Of a stretch of 16,164 nt of DNA, positions 6,960 to 14,951 are shown in pieces. How positions within the stretch are numbered: the first letter of the stretch is position 1; the number at the start of each line of letters is the position of its first letter. The notes beneath the pieces were generated by a model. It did no database searches. It was not told where the DNA came from and was given only the letters and a program-made list of their open reading frames with translations. The DNA is from Acidobacteriaceae bacterium (lineage in GTDB: Bacteria > Acidobacteriota > Terriglobia > Terriglobales > SbA1), in assembly GCA_019237515.1 (NCBI GenBank), contig JAFAGX010000528.1, positions 1 to 16,164 on the forward strand. The letters are read 5' to 3'. Position numbers and translations under genes: made by a program.

Positions 6960-7511
6960 ATGATCCCAGAATCGCATCCGTTACAACAGTTGTTCATGGA
7001 ACTGGTAGGCCGGCACTATGCGGAGGAAATCGGACTTCGCGATCCGCAGATCGTTAGCTATGTGGCGCATCTGATGACGGAATTCTGTGAAGTGGAACAA
7101 CTGTTCAAAGTTCGTGATGCTGCCGGAAACCCGCTCACGGATGTGGGTGAAATGCTGATGGAATCAAATCCGGTGTATGGGCCCGCCCCATCTTTTGATC
7201 GGGAACGCCAGGTTCGCAAACATATTGGCGACTACACGCTGTTCTTCACGGGCATGTTTCCCGAGAGCATCAATCATTTCCGGCTGCGGCGGAATCGGCT
7301 GGAGAATTTCGTCGACTGGATGAAAGCCGGCAAAGAAAGCTACTACATCGTTTCCAAATTCGACTGCTTCGAGTACACCAAGGTTGCGCCTCTGTTTGCG
7401 AATCTTTCGAGCCACTTTGAGCAGTGTGTTTATGGGCTGAATCGAGTAAAGAACGACTTGCAGGAAATGCAACATCCCATCACCCGCCGCGCCAGCGAAC
7501 TCCTGATGTAG
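6960..7511 (+). CDS. Conserved-looking hypothetical protein, 183 residues
   Basis: I do not recognise this protein. It is a soluble, largely helical protein with no signal peptide or membrane segment. Notable stretches are EIGLRDPQIVSYVAHLMTEF (24-43), a polar loop with NPLTDVGEMLMESNPVYGP (59-77), an aromatic block DYTLFFTGMFPES (94-106), and a basic segment HFRLRRNRLENFVDW (109-123). The latter half has several aromatic and cysteine residues (FDCFEYTKVAPLF, HFEQCVYGLNRV). The ATG at 6960 is chosen because GGAGGT lies nine bases before it. The frame is open upstream to 6813, but that extension shows no protein-like composition and no ribosome binding site. Its stop is 12 bases from the convergent rsmD gene. 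The upstream region is rich in inverted repeats. No function can be assigned. Confidence 0.75.
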   Translation: MIPESHPLQQLFMELVGRHYAEEIGLRDPQIVSYVAHLMTEFCEVEQLFKVRDAAGNPLTDVGEMLMESNPVYGPAPSFDRERQVRKHIGDYTLFFTGMFPESINHFRLRRNRLENFVDWMKAGKESYYIVSKFDCFEYTKVAPLFANLSSHFEQCVYGLNRVKNDLQEMQHPITRRASELLM

Positions 7512-7523
7512 TGACGCGTGCCC

Positions 7524-8099
7524 TCATCGCGTCTGCGCTCGTCGGTAGAAGCTTAGAGCCGCATCTCCCTGCACTAACTTGCGGGTTCGCCCCAAACTCC
7601 CGAAAATCTCTCCTGGATCAAACCGCTTGTCATGCTCCGCGATCACGACACTGTCGATTTTTACCACGGGTGAATCTGACAACCGGCGCATTGCACGGTT
7701 GTAAACTTCCTGCATGGCGTACGGCGGATCCAGGAAAATAAAGTCGGCTTGGATTCCCATATTCTCGATTTTCCTCAGAGCTGGCATGAAGTCCTGCTTG
7801 AGAATTTGGAACTCCGCTTCCACTTTTAGCGGCTCTAGGTTGTCTTCGATTAATTTCGCGGCCCGGGACGAGGAATCGACAAAATAGACCATCTTTGCTC
7901 CGCGACTGAGGGCTTCAATGCCCACTGCGCCAGTGCCGGCGAATAGGTCAATCCAGACTGTTGCATTGAGCGCATTGGGATCGCCTGCCGAGAGCACATC
8001 GAACAGCGTTTCTCGCAAGCGATCTGCGCTAGGACGAAGATCGAGACCTGGCAACGATCGCAGGCGCCGGCTCCGGTACTTGCCGCCGATCACTCTCAT
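7524..8099 (-). CDS. rsmD: 16S rRNA (guanine(966)-N(2))-methyltransferase RsmD
   Basis: This 191-residue protein is the SAM-dependent methyltransferase that modifies G966 of 16S rRNA in the assembled 30S subunit. The family signature is complete: N-terminal MRVIGGKYRSRRL, then RPSADRLRETLFDVL (22-36), SAM-binding motif I DLFAGTGAVGIEALSRG (51-67), acidic motif II FVDSS (73-77), and catalytic motif DPPY (124-127). The usual length is about 180-200 residues. The ATG at 8099 has no strong ribosome binding site but begins exactly at the conserved MRVI. It lies 51 bases downstream of the unknown gene 8151-8888 on the same strand and may be co-transcribed with it. The coaD gene that often follows rsmD is not here; the next gene is convergent. 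Confidence 0.95.
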   Translation of the reverse strand: MRVIGGKYRSRRLRSLPGLDLRPSADRLRETLFDVLSAGDPNALNATVWIDLFAGTGAVGIEALSRGAKMVYFVDSSSRAAKLIEDNLEPLKVEAEFQILKQDFMPALRKIENMGIQADFIFLDPPYAMQEVYNRAMRRLSDSPVVKIDSVVIAEHDKRFDPGEIFGSLGRTRKLVQGDAALSFYRRAQTR

Positions 8100-8150
8100 A
8101 GATATGAAATGCCCGATCCGCCCAAAGGATTGCAGGCAGGGCAGACCGGG

Positions 8151-8888
8151 TTATGCCGTCAATGTTCCAACACCACCATCGCCAAAAACGATGAGAACCT
8201 TTTTGAATTCCATCGTCATGCGCAATTGAGAATAAATGTAGCGGTATGCCTCTAGACAGGAAGAGGTTCTGGGGCTGATCACAACGAGCCAACGTTCACC
8301 AGCAAGCCTCGTTGCCGGCTTGGCAGCTTGCGCGCAAGCAAAATCAAGCATCTCCGATGCCATGTTCAGAAGCAGAAACGGATCTGAATCTGCATTGTGC
8401 ACGAATCCGATCATTATTGATGACGATTGTGATGCACTTCTCAAGAGCCGAATGTGAACACGATTGCCGTGGACTACCGCTTTCAGATTTGCCGTCTTTG
8501 TCACCCGTCCGAGGAGAGCTTGCAGTTTGTCTTCCAAGGCGGCAACAGTTTTCGAAGCCAAACGGATCGGCGCGGTGATAGTCAGCAGTACGGTCACCCC
8601 ATCCGGCGCGGTTTCGCCAACGGCGTCCTGGAGACGTTCTAAAACCCTGTTTGCAACCTTATCGAATCGCAAACGAGGCTTGAGGCTAGTGTGACCAGCA
8701 CCGCGTGCTTTGAGCATTGCGAGACTCAGAGCAACCCTCTTACCAGCAGTTATGAGGCAGACGCCTTGAGTATCGCTAACGTATTCCCACTTCCCCAGAA
8801 ACCGCTTGGCGACGACCTCGATTGCGGATCGCTCTTGTCTTCTCAAGTTCGCCATGGGCGCCTGTTTGTGAGAATGACCTTCATCCAC
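8151..8888 (-). CDS. Hypothetical protein of unknown function, 245 residues
   Basis: I do not recognise this protein. It is soluble by composition, with no signal peptide or membrane helix. Its first 70 residues are basic (LRRQERSAIEVVAKRFLGKWEY). A segment reading GVTVLLTITAPIRLASKTVAALEDKLQALLGR (about 97-128) looks like a strand followed by an amphipathic helix. Further strand-like stretches are KAVVHGNRVHIRLL (135-148), SSIMIGFVHN (155-164) and RWLVVISPR (199-207), and the end is KVLIVFGDGGVGTLTA. An alternating alpha/beta fold is likely. The GTG at 8888 is favoured because GGAAGGTGG lies nine bases before it; the ATG at 8855 has none. It is upstream of rsmD and divergent from the site-2 protease gene. 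It may be lineage-restricted. Confidence 0.6.
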   Translation of the reverse strand: MDEGHSHKQAPMANLRRQERSAIEVVAKRFLGKWEYVSDTQGVCLITAGKRVALSLAMLKARGAGHTSLKPRLRFDKVANRVLERLQDAVGETAPDGVTVLLTITAPIRLASKTVAALEDKLQALLGRVTKTANLKAVVHGNRVHIRLLRSASQSSSIMIGFVHNADSDPFLLLNMASEMLDFACAQAAKPATRLAGERWLVVISPRTSSCLEAYRYIYSQLRMTMEFKKVLIVFGDGGVGTLTA

Positions 8889-9026
8889 GCGGGGTAGCCA
8901 CCTTCCGCGATCACTGTCAGTGAGATCACCTTAGCTGCCGCACCTTGGACTATCGAGTTCACAACTTGTGAGCAGGTCTAAGCGTCTAAAAACCCTATAA
9001 TAGAGCAGGAGGCACACCGGATTCGG

Positions 9027-10148
9027 ATGAGGAACTGGTCCATTCCTGCGGGACGTCTTTTTGGGGTCGAGCTCCGCATCCATCTCACGTTTGCATTCCT
9101 TCTGATTTTTGTTTGGCTCACGGAGTCGGCCCCGCGTGGACATTTCAGCGTCGGACGTGGTCTCGCGCTGGTAGGAATGATTTTTGGCTGTGTGGTGTTG
9201 CACGAACTTGGCCATGCGTTGGCCAGCATGCACGCCGGGGTTCCCGCGAAAGCGATCATTCTGCTCCCAATCGGCGGAGTTTCTATCCTGGATGAAAGCC
9301 AGCACCCCATCGAGCCCGGGGCGCTTACCTGGAAACGCGACATGCGTATTGCTATCACCGGGCCCTTGATCAATCTCATAATCGCCTTCGCTGCTGGAAG
9401 CATCCTGCTTTCCATTGCTCCGGAGATCCATCTGTGGACAAAGCCCTGGGTGCATTCCGGCAATCTTGCGCGCAGTTTAGTTTGGGTCAACTTGTGGCTG
9501 GGTACTTTGAATCTGCTTCCCGCCTATCCGATGGATGGCGGTAGGGTGCTCCGCGCGCTGTTCAGCCGCCGAATGGATCCAGTCCGCGCCACTCGCCGGG
9601 CAGTCACGATTGGACAAGCATTCGCAACCGTGTTCATGCTGACCGGCATGCTGTGGAACATCTGGCTGACGATGATCGGCTTTTTCTTGTTCATCGCAGC
9701 GCAACTGGAAGAACGCTCGGCGGTTTTTCAGTCGGTGCTGGAAACTGTCAGGCTGGAAGACATTATGCTCACCGACTTTGCCACCCTTTCCCCTGCCGAC
9801 ACTTTGGAGGATGCCCTGGACAAGGCGGTGCATTCCCTGCAGGATGATTTTCCGGTGATTCGCGGCAGCGATATGGTCGGCGTGATTTCGAAGCAAAAAA
9901 TCCTGCAAGCGCTGCGCGCTGAAGGCAATGGCTACGTGCAATCGGTGATGAACCGGATTTTTGAAGTTGCGCAAAAGAAGGAGTCTCTTGCCTCCGCGTT
10001 TCGTAAACTTACTGCTCGCAATCTGAGCATCATTCCCGTGGTCGAGGACCAGCACCTGGTCGGAATCGTTACGTTGCAGAACCTGATGCACTCCATGGCA
10101 CTGCTGGCCGAGAGCCGCAAGTTGCGCAAGACCGCGCTCAATTCATAG
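9027..10148 (+). CDS. Site-2 protease family zinc metalloprotease with two CBS domains
   Basis: This 373-residue intramembrane metalloprotease belongs to peptidase family M50B, the type with C-terminal CBS domains. The zinc motif HELGH is at 59-63 and the third ligand Asp170 lies in NLLPAYPMDGGRVLRAL. The AITGPLIN block (109-116) is the usual substrate-facing element. About six hydrophobic segments lie in residues 15-225. Residues about 243-360 form two CBS repeats (EDIMLTDFATLSPADTLEDAL and SVMNRIFEVAQKKESLASAF), which in other proteins sense adenine nucleotides. Such proteases cut membrane substrates, for example anti-sigma factors or residual signal peptides; no candidate substrate gene is adjacent. 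AGGAGG (9007-9012) stands 14 bases before the ATG, longer than usual, so a start a few codons earlier at a rare codon cannot be excluded. It is convergent with the barrel gene, 16 bases apart. Confidence 0.93.
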   Translation: MRNWSIPAGRLFGVELRIHLTFAFLLIFVWLTESAPRGHFSVGRGLALVGMIFGCVVLHELGHALASMHAGVPAKAIILLPIGGVSILDESQHPIEPGALTWKRDMRIAITGPLINLIIAFAAGSILLSIAPEIHLWTKPWVHSGNLARSLVWVNLWLGTLNLLPAYPMDGGRVLRALFSRRMDPVRATRRAVTIGQAFATVFMLTGMLWNIWLTMIGFFLFIAAQLEERSAVFQSVLETVRLEDIMLTDFATLSPADTLEDALDKAVHSLQDDFPVIRGSDMVGVISKQKILQALRAEGNGYVQSVMNRIFEVAQKKESLASAFRKLTARNLSIIPVVEDQHLVGIVTLQNLMHSMALLAESRKLRKTALNS

Positions 10149-10164
10149 CTTCATAACTTCTATG

Positions 10165-10839
10165 TTAGAACCTGAAGACCAATCCTACTGACGGCTCCGC
10201 CACGTGGCTTTTTGCACCGGTGAAGAAGCTGATGTCACTGCCTGAACCCGCGTCAATTTTGAAATCCGGGGCTTTATAGAGAAAGCCCCGGTATTGGAAT
10301 CGAATTGCGAAACGGCTGAATCGCGGAATTTGGTAATCAACTCCCAGGCCGTACACGAAGGCAAGCTGAGTCTGTTTCTTCGCATTCAGATTGAGCTGGA
10401 TGTTGTCGGGTGTGTTATTGCCCTGCGGAGGTTCGAGCGGCGGCAAGAAAACCCAAGTGGTGCGGGGAGAAAATCGAAGAGCTCCTACCCCCGCCAGGAG
10501 AAACGGTTCGAAATGCCCCTTCGTGAAAGGGGTAAGCATGTACGCGAAACTGTATTCGGAAATGTTCGTGAGGACGTGGAAGTCGTCGATCGAGCGATAA
10601 ATCTGTGAATTCTTATCTCGGCCATAGCTAAATGAAAAGGAATGCATGCGGGTGAAGCGGACACGAATTGTGCCGAATCCTCCACCACCATCGCTGGCGG
10701 TTTGCGTGACGCCATTGCCACTTACCTGGTTTGTGAATACAGCATCGGCGCTGACGCTGGCATCGAACCGACGATCCTGAGCAGGGCAGATCGAGGCTAA
10801 AAAAAACAGCGCAGCCAGGACGGCTATTGTTTTGAGCAT
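10165..10839 (-). CDS. Outer-membrane beta-barrel protein
   Basis: This 224-residue protein has a standard signal peptide (MLKTIAVLAALFFLASICPAQ, cleavage near residue 20). The mature part is rich in alternating polar/hydrophobic strands: FGTIRVRFTRMHSFSFSYGR, YSFAYMLTPF, FEPFLLAGVGALRFSP, TQLAFVYGLGVDYQI and FAIRFQYRGFLYKAP. It ends in SVGLVFRF. A terminal Phe with alternating hydrophobics is the signal read by the BAM machinery. The size suggests an eight-stranded barrel of the OmpA/OmpW or 'outer membrane beta-barrel' type. The ligand or function is unknown. GAGGAC stands a few bases before the ATG. It lies 41 bases downstream of serA on the same strand, so read-through from the serine operon is possible, though no functional link is evident. 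Confidence 0.8.
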   Translation of the reverse strand: MLKTIAVLAALFFLASICPAQDRRFDASVSADAVFTNQVSGNGVTQTASDGGGGFGTIRVRFTRMHSFSFSYGRDKNSQIYRSIDDFHVLTNISEYSFAYMLTPFTKGHFEPFLLAGVGALRFSPRTTWVFLPPLEPPQGNNTPDNIQLNLNAKKQTQLAFVYGLGVDYQIPRFSRFAIRFQYRGFLYKAPDFKIDAGSGSDISFFTGAKSHVAEPSVGLVFRF

Positions 10840-10880
10840 CCATTGTCCTCTTATTGAAATGGTGTGCAGCCGTGGATTCG

Positions 10881-12476
10881 TCAGAACAACCTCACGGCCT
10901 TGGCTTTTTCAACCGCCGGAATCTTTCTGAGTTCATCCAGGATGGCCTCCGGCACAATCCCATCGACGTGAACCACGGCGATGGCTTCCTTGGTGACGAC
11001 CGAGTCTTCCACGCGGCGACCGAGCGAAAAATCAGCAATGTTGATGTTGTGATCTCCCAAGATCGTCCCGACTTTCCCAATTACACCGGGCACATCGCGG
11101 TTCCGCAGATAGATCAGATTGCGCTCTAATGGCGCTTCGACTTCAATTCCGTCCACGTGAAGCAGGCGGGAGGCGTTCTGGTGCAGAACCGCCCCTTTAA
11201 CGATGTGTTCTTCCGCATGGGTCTTGACCATGATGGAAAGCACGCTGCCCGCGCCCCCCATTGACGTTTTAGGCTTATGAGATTCGTGCACCTGCAGACC
11301 GCGGGATTCTGCAATCGTTGCCGCATTAACGAGATTAGCTTTTTCTTCCAAGGCCTGGTTCAGCATGCCTTTGATTGCGGCGTTGCGAATCAGTTCGGTT
11401 TTTTGCTCAGCAATGTGCCCGCCATAGCGAAGCGAGATTTCCTCCAAGGCGCCTTCGCTGATTTGGGCAAGAAATGCTCCTAACTTCTCAGCAAGCAAAA
11501 TGTAGGGCTGCAGTTCGAGATATTCGTCGTGCGACACCGAGGGCACGTTGACCGCATTCTGGATGACGCCGTGCTTGAGGTATTCCTTGACCTGCAAAGC
11601 GATCTGATATCCCACTGCCTCCTGCGCCTCATGCGTTGAACCGGCGATGTGGGGAGTCAGGATTATGTTGTTGAGTGGTTGCAATGGCGAATTCTTCAGG
11701 GGTTCTTCAGCAAAGACGTCGAGCGCGGCCGCTGCAACTTGTCCTGTTGTTAGAGCGTTTGTGAGCGCGTGTTCATCGATCAGTTCACCTCGCGCACAAT
11801 TTACCAAGCGAACACCTCGTTTCATTTTGTTGATCGACTCGGCATTGATCATGCCGGTAGTTTGGGGTGTGAGGCCGACGTGCAGGGTGAGGTAATCCGC
11901 AGTTGCATAAACATCGTCCAGAGTAGTGAGGCGAATTCCCTGCTCCTTGGCAATGGTTGTCGAGACGAACGGATCATGTCCGGTCACAGTCATTCCGAAG
12001 GCGCGCGCACGTCGGGCCACTTCCATCCCAATTCTTCCCAGTCCCACTATGCCTAAAGTCTTGGCACGAAGCTCGGTACCTTGCAGGGCCTTCTTTTCCC
12101 AAGCGCCAGAATGGGTCAAGTCGTTCGCGCGGCAAATGTGCCGTGCCATGGCCAGCATCAATGCGATCGTATGCTCAGCCACCGCGACAGCATTTGCGCC
12201 CGGCGTGTTCATTACTGCGATTCCCTGGCGAGTGGCGGGCTCAAGCTCTATATTGTCAACCCCAACGCCCGCGCGTCCGATTACGCGCAGCCTCGGTGCC
12301 TTTGCAAGCAACTCTGCATTCACCTGAACGGCTGAGCGCACAATGAGCGCGTCGGCGGTCTCCAGATATCTGGCCAGATCGCCGTTCATCTGCTCTGGCG
12401 TCACCACAGTCCAATCGGGCTCGCGCAACAGATCAAGCGCAGATTTCGAGACTTTCTCAGCGACAACAATCTTCAT
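10881..12476 (-). CDS. serA: D-3-phosphoglycerate dehydrogenase, long form with ACT domain
   Basis: This 531-residue enzyme oxidises 3-phosphoglycerate to 3-phosphohydroxypyruvate with NAD+, the first committed step of serine synthesis. The N-terminus MKIVVAEKVSKSALDLL and GRAGVGVDNIE are typical. The Rossmann motif GLGRIG is at 145-150. Catalytic residues are Arg229 (NCARGELID), Glu258 (AEEP) and His276 (LTPHIAGST). Residues about 315-450 form the extra allosteric substrate-binding domain of the long (type I) enzymes. About 452-531 is an ACT domain (RDVPGVIGKVGTILGDHNINIADFSLGR) that usually senses serine. The ATG at 12476 is chosen because it gives the canonical N-terminus; a TTG two codons upstream is possible. 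It lies 34 bases after the aminotransferase gene, and together they would give two consecutive serine-pathway steps. Confidence 0.97.
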   Translation of the reverse strand: MKIVVAEKVSKSALDLLREPDWTVVTPEQMNGDLARYLETADALIVRSAVQVNAELLAKAPRLRVIGRAGVGVDNIELEPATRQGIAVMNTPGANAVAVAEHTIALMLAMARHICRANDLTHSGAWEKKALQGTELRAKTLGIVGLGRIGMEVARRARAFGMTVTGHDPFVSTTIAKEQGIRLTTLDDVYATADYLTLHVGLTPQTTGMINAESINKMKRGVRLVNCARGELIDEHALTNALTTGQVAAAALDVFAEEPLKNSPLQPLNNIILTPHIAGSTHEAQEAVGYQIALQVKEYLKHGVIQNAVNVPSVSHDEYLELQPYILLAEKLGAFLAQISEGALEEISLRYGGHIAEQKTELIRNAAIKGMLNQALEEKANLVNAATIAESRGLQVHESHKPKTSMGGAGSVLSIMVKTHAEEHIVKGAVLHQNASRLLHVDGIEVEAPLERNLIYLRNRDVPGVIGKVGTILGDHNINIADFSLGRRVEDSVVTKEAIAVVHVDGIVPEAILDELRKIPAVEKAKAVRLF

Positions 12477-12510
12477 TCTCAATGACCCCAGCTTCCGGCC
12501 GTTAACGATC

Positions 12511-13713
12511 CTAGCGGCTGACCAACTCCGACTCTCTGGCGGGTTGACGCTGTTGCTCAGCGTATACGGATTGTGCAGCGCCTATTGCGGCGCCAAACTC
12601 AATTGGCTGGCCGATTTTGCCGGCAATCTGCTCCAAGGCGGCGAGCACGCCGATGGTGTCCAGGTAATCGTAATATCCCAGATGAGCAATGCGGAACAGT
12701 TTGCCCTTCATCTCCCCTTGACCGTTCGCTACCACCGCGCCGAATCTGTCGCGGAATGCCTTAACGATGGCACCGGAATCAATTCCGTCAGGCGACTTGA
12801 TTGCCGTCAGGGCGGCTGCCGGGCAGGACGGCGCGAATAAGGTCATCCCAAGCGCCTGCGCTCCGGCCCGAGTCATGTTCGCAGCGAGCTCGGCATTTGC
12901 GATGAGCGCGTCGCGTCCGGCTGCCAAATCGCCGTCACCCATCTGACGAATGAAGTCCAGCGCCGCTGCCATTCCGGCAAACAGCGAAGTTGCCGGTGTG
13001 TAAGCCGACTCGCCTTTCGCCGCAGCTTTGCGCTCTTTGCGAAAATCGAAGTAGTAGCGCGGACATTTCGCGGATTCCATTCTCTTCCAGGCGCGTTCGC
13101 TGATCGCACAATAAGCAAGGCCGGGCGGAATCATCAGCGCTTTCTGCGACCCGCCGATGATTACGTCAACGCCCCACGCATCCACATCGAACCGAGTGGT
13201 ACCGAGGCCGGTAATCGCGTCCACCACAAGAAGAATGTTCTCGCCACTCTCGCGGAGGAGTTCCGCAATCGACTCGATATCATGCCGAGCTCCGGTCGAG
13301 CTTTCGGTCGCCTGCACGTACACCGCACGAATTTCAGGAGTCAGATTCGCCCGGATTTCCTTTAACGAAAACGTTTGCCCATACGGTGCGCCGACTGTCT
13401 CCACCACACAGTTAAAAGCCTTGGCCAGATCATGCCAGCGTTCACCGAATTTCCCGGCAGACAGTACGAGAACTTTGTCGCCAGGCGAAGTCAGGTTCGA
13501 TACCGCGCCTTCCATCACCCCCGTTCCCGATGAAGCAAGCACCAGCACGTCGTTTTTCGTCCCGATGAATTCCCGGATATCAGACAGGACCCGCGAAAAT
13601 AACGCGCGGAAATCGGCTGTACGGTGATGCACGGCATACGAAGCCATTGCAGTTTGTGCCGCGGGAAGCAACGGGGTCGGACCCGGCGTAAAAAGGCGGT
13701 TCTTGCGCAGCAT
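12511..13713 (-). CDS. Class V aminotransferase (serine-glyoxylate / phosphoserine aminotransferase role)
   Basis: This 400-residue fold-type I PLP aminotransferase of class V belongs to the alanine-glyoxylate / serine-pyruvate aminotransferase family (COG0075-type). The N-terminal FTPGPTPLLP (8-17) is characteristic. SSGTGVMEGAVSNL (61-74) binds the cofactor phosphate, Asp165 (VVDAITG) contacts the pyridine nitrogen, and Lys191 in GGSQKALM forms the Schiff base. Arg341 in RIAHLGYYD binds the substrate carboxylate. The C-terminal 25 residues (Gln- and Glu-rich) are variable. Because serA follows within 34 bases, it most likely converts 3-phosphohydroxypyruvate to phosphoserine in place of canonical SerC, as reported for related enzymes in some other lineages. 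Substrate cannot be told from sequence alone. AAGGAA lies upstream of the ATG at 13713. It is divergent from the membrane-protein gene. Confidence 0.88.
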   Translation of the reverse strand: MLRKNRLFTPGPTPLLPAAQTAMASYAVHHRTADFRALFSRVLSDIREFIGTKNDVLVLASSGTGVMEGAVSNLTSPGDKVLVLSAGKFGERWHDLAKAFNCVVETVGAPYGQTFSLKEIRANLTPEIRAVYVQATESSTGARHDIESIAELLRESGENILLVVDAITGLGTTRFDVDAWGVDVIIGGSQKALMIPPGLAYCAISERAWKRMESAKCPRYYFDFRKERKAAAKGESAYTPATSLFAGMAAALDFIRQMGDGDLAAGRDALIANAELAANMTRAGAQALGMTLFAPSCPAAALTAIKSPDGIDSGAIVKAFRDRFGAVVANGQGEMKGKLFRIAHLGYYDYLDTIGVLAALEQIAGKIGQPIEFGAAIGAAQSVYAEQQRQPARESELVSR

Positions 13714-13801
13714 ATAAATTTCCTTGAGTGAAGGTTCTCAGCTAGTTTACCCGGAAGCTGCCCGTCATGCTGTGATATGGGTTCATCGCAACGAAATCCT
13801 G

Positions 13802-13830
13802 TTGACCTCGCAGGAGGTTCGCAGTACCTT
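13802..13830 (+). promoter_or_regulatory. Possible sigma-70 promoter for the membrane-protein gene
   Basis: TTGACC (13802-13807) and TACCTT (13825-13830) are separated by the ideal 17 bases. They lie about 30 bases before the GTG start at 13860. The -35 matches five of six consensus bases but the -10 only three or so. The spacer holds a perfect inverted repeat, ACCTC-GCAG-GAGGT (13805-13818), which could be an operator or chance. Confidence 0.3.
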
Positions 13831-13859
13831 GCTCCCATTCCTGATAACGTGAGGCATGC

Positions 13860-14927
13860 GTGCCGATTTCTGCCATTGATGCGATCAGCCCGGCGTTCCA
13901 GCACACGAAACAGCAGCTGTTTCAACCGTTCAACCTTGGACAATGGGTCAAGCTCGCATTCGTAGGCTTGTTGGCTGGCGAACTTACTACAGGCAGTTGC
14001 GGCAACTTCAATGGAAATTTTCAGCCACCCCGTCATCCCAATCACTTCCTAAACCCAGCTTTCCCTCATGTTGATCCTGTGATCTTCGCCTTGTTGATCA
14101 TCCTTCTCGCGGTCTTTGCATTTCTGTTCTGGATGTTCTTGATTTATGTAAACAGTGTGATGCGCTTCATACTGTTCGACAGCGTAATTGCAAAGAATTG
14201 TGAAATTCGGGAGCGCTGGGGGCAACGGCAAGGACCGGGATGGCGATACTTTTTGTGGCAAATCGTTTTTGCCATCGTCATGTTTGTTGGGTTTGCCATT
14301 TTGATCGGCATTCCTGCCGGCTTTGCCTTTGCCGCAGGATGGTTGACGAAGCCCAAAGAACACTTAGCGCCGCTGATACTCTTCGGTATAGCCCTTTTCA
14401 TGGTTCTGATGGCGTTTGTAGTCCTTTTGGCCATCGTGCATGTGTTTACCAAAGATTTCGTGATTCCGCTGATGGCAATCGAAAACATATCCGCCTTCGA
14501 GGCGTGGGGCCGACTGTTACCCATGCTTGGGTCAGAAAAGGTGGCCTACTTCGCATATGTGCTGATGAAGATCGTAATGACAGTCGGGGTTGGCATCGTC
14601 CTAGGAATTGTCACAACGATCATCATCATTTTGCTGCTGATTCCTATCGGAGGTTTAGGCGCGCTTCTTGTGCTGACGGGGAAGGCAGCAGGATTTGGCT
14701 GGAATCCCTATACGATCACCGCTGCCGTGGTGGTGGGATGTATTGTGCTTGCAGCCATTCTTTACGTCGTCTCGCTGGTTGCAGTGCCAGCAATGGTTTT
14801 CTTTCCCGCGTACTCGATTTACTTTTTCGCATCCCGCTATCCGGCGCTCGAGGCCTTGCTTCGTCCAATTACACCTGCCCCGCAACCGCTTCCCCCTGCT
14901 CCTTTAACACCAGGAGTCGTCGCCTAA
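13860..14927 (+). CDS. Polytopic membrane protein of unknown function
   Basis: This 355-residue integral membrane protein has hydrophobic segments at about 73-100, 131-160, 168-195, 230-270 (probably two) and 286-325. Between them are short polar loops with conserved-looking elements: FDSVIAKNCEIRERWGQRQGPGWRYFLWQ (106-134) and FTKDFVIPLMAIENISAFEAWGRLLPML (196-223). These paired 'D-x-V-I / W-R' stretches resemble uncharacterised membrane proteins distantly like the membrane domain of glycerophosphodiester phosphodiesterases. I am not sure of that. The C-terminus is a proline-rich tail (PITPAPQPLPPAPLTPG). The start is GTG at 13860, fixed by GTGAGG five bases upstream. It is divergent from the aminotransferase and convergent with der, 24 bases apart. 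Confidence 0.75.
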   Translation: MPISAIDAISPAFQHTKQQLFQPFNLGQWVKLAFVGLLAGELTTGSCGNFNGNFQPPRHPNHFLNPAFPHVDPVIFALLIILLAVFAFLFWMFLIYVNSVMRFILFDSVIAKNCEIRERWGQRQGPGWRYFLWQIVFAIVMFVGFAILIGIPAGFAFAAGWLTKPKEHLAPLILFGIALFMVLMAFVVLLAIVHVFTKDFVIPLMAIENISAFEAWGRLLPMLGSEKVAYFAYVLMKIVMTVGVGIVLGIVTTIIIILLLIPIGGLGALLVLTGKAAGFGWNPYTITAAVVVGCIVLAAILYVVSLVAVPAMVFFPAYSIYFFASRYPALEALLRPITPAPQPLPPAPLTPGVVA

Positions 14928-14951
14928 CGCATTAGAGATCCCGTGCTGCGG

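Noticed and set aside
8996..9001. Perfect TATAAT before the site-2 protease gene
   Set aside because: No -35 element lies at 16-18 bases, and the implied transcription start would fall on the AGGAGG at 9007-9012. It is too weak to call a promoter.
9477..10091. Minus-strand open frame of 204 codons
   Set aside because: It is antisense to the protease and CBS region of the site-2 protease gene. The His/Gln-rich translation is typical of a shadow frame.
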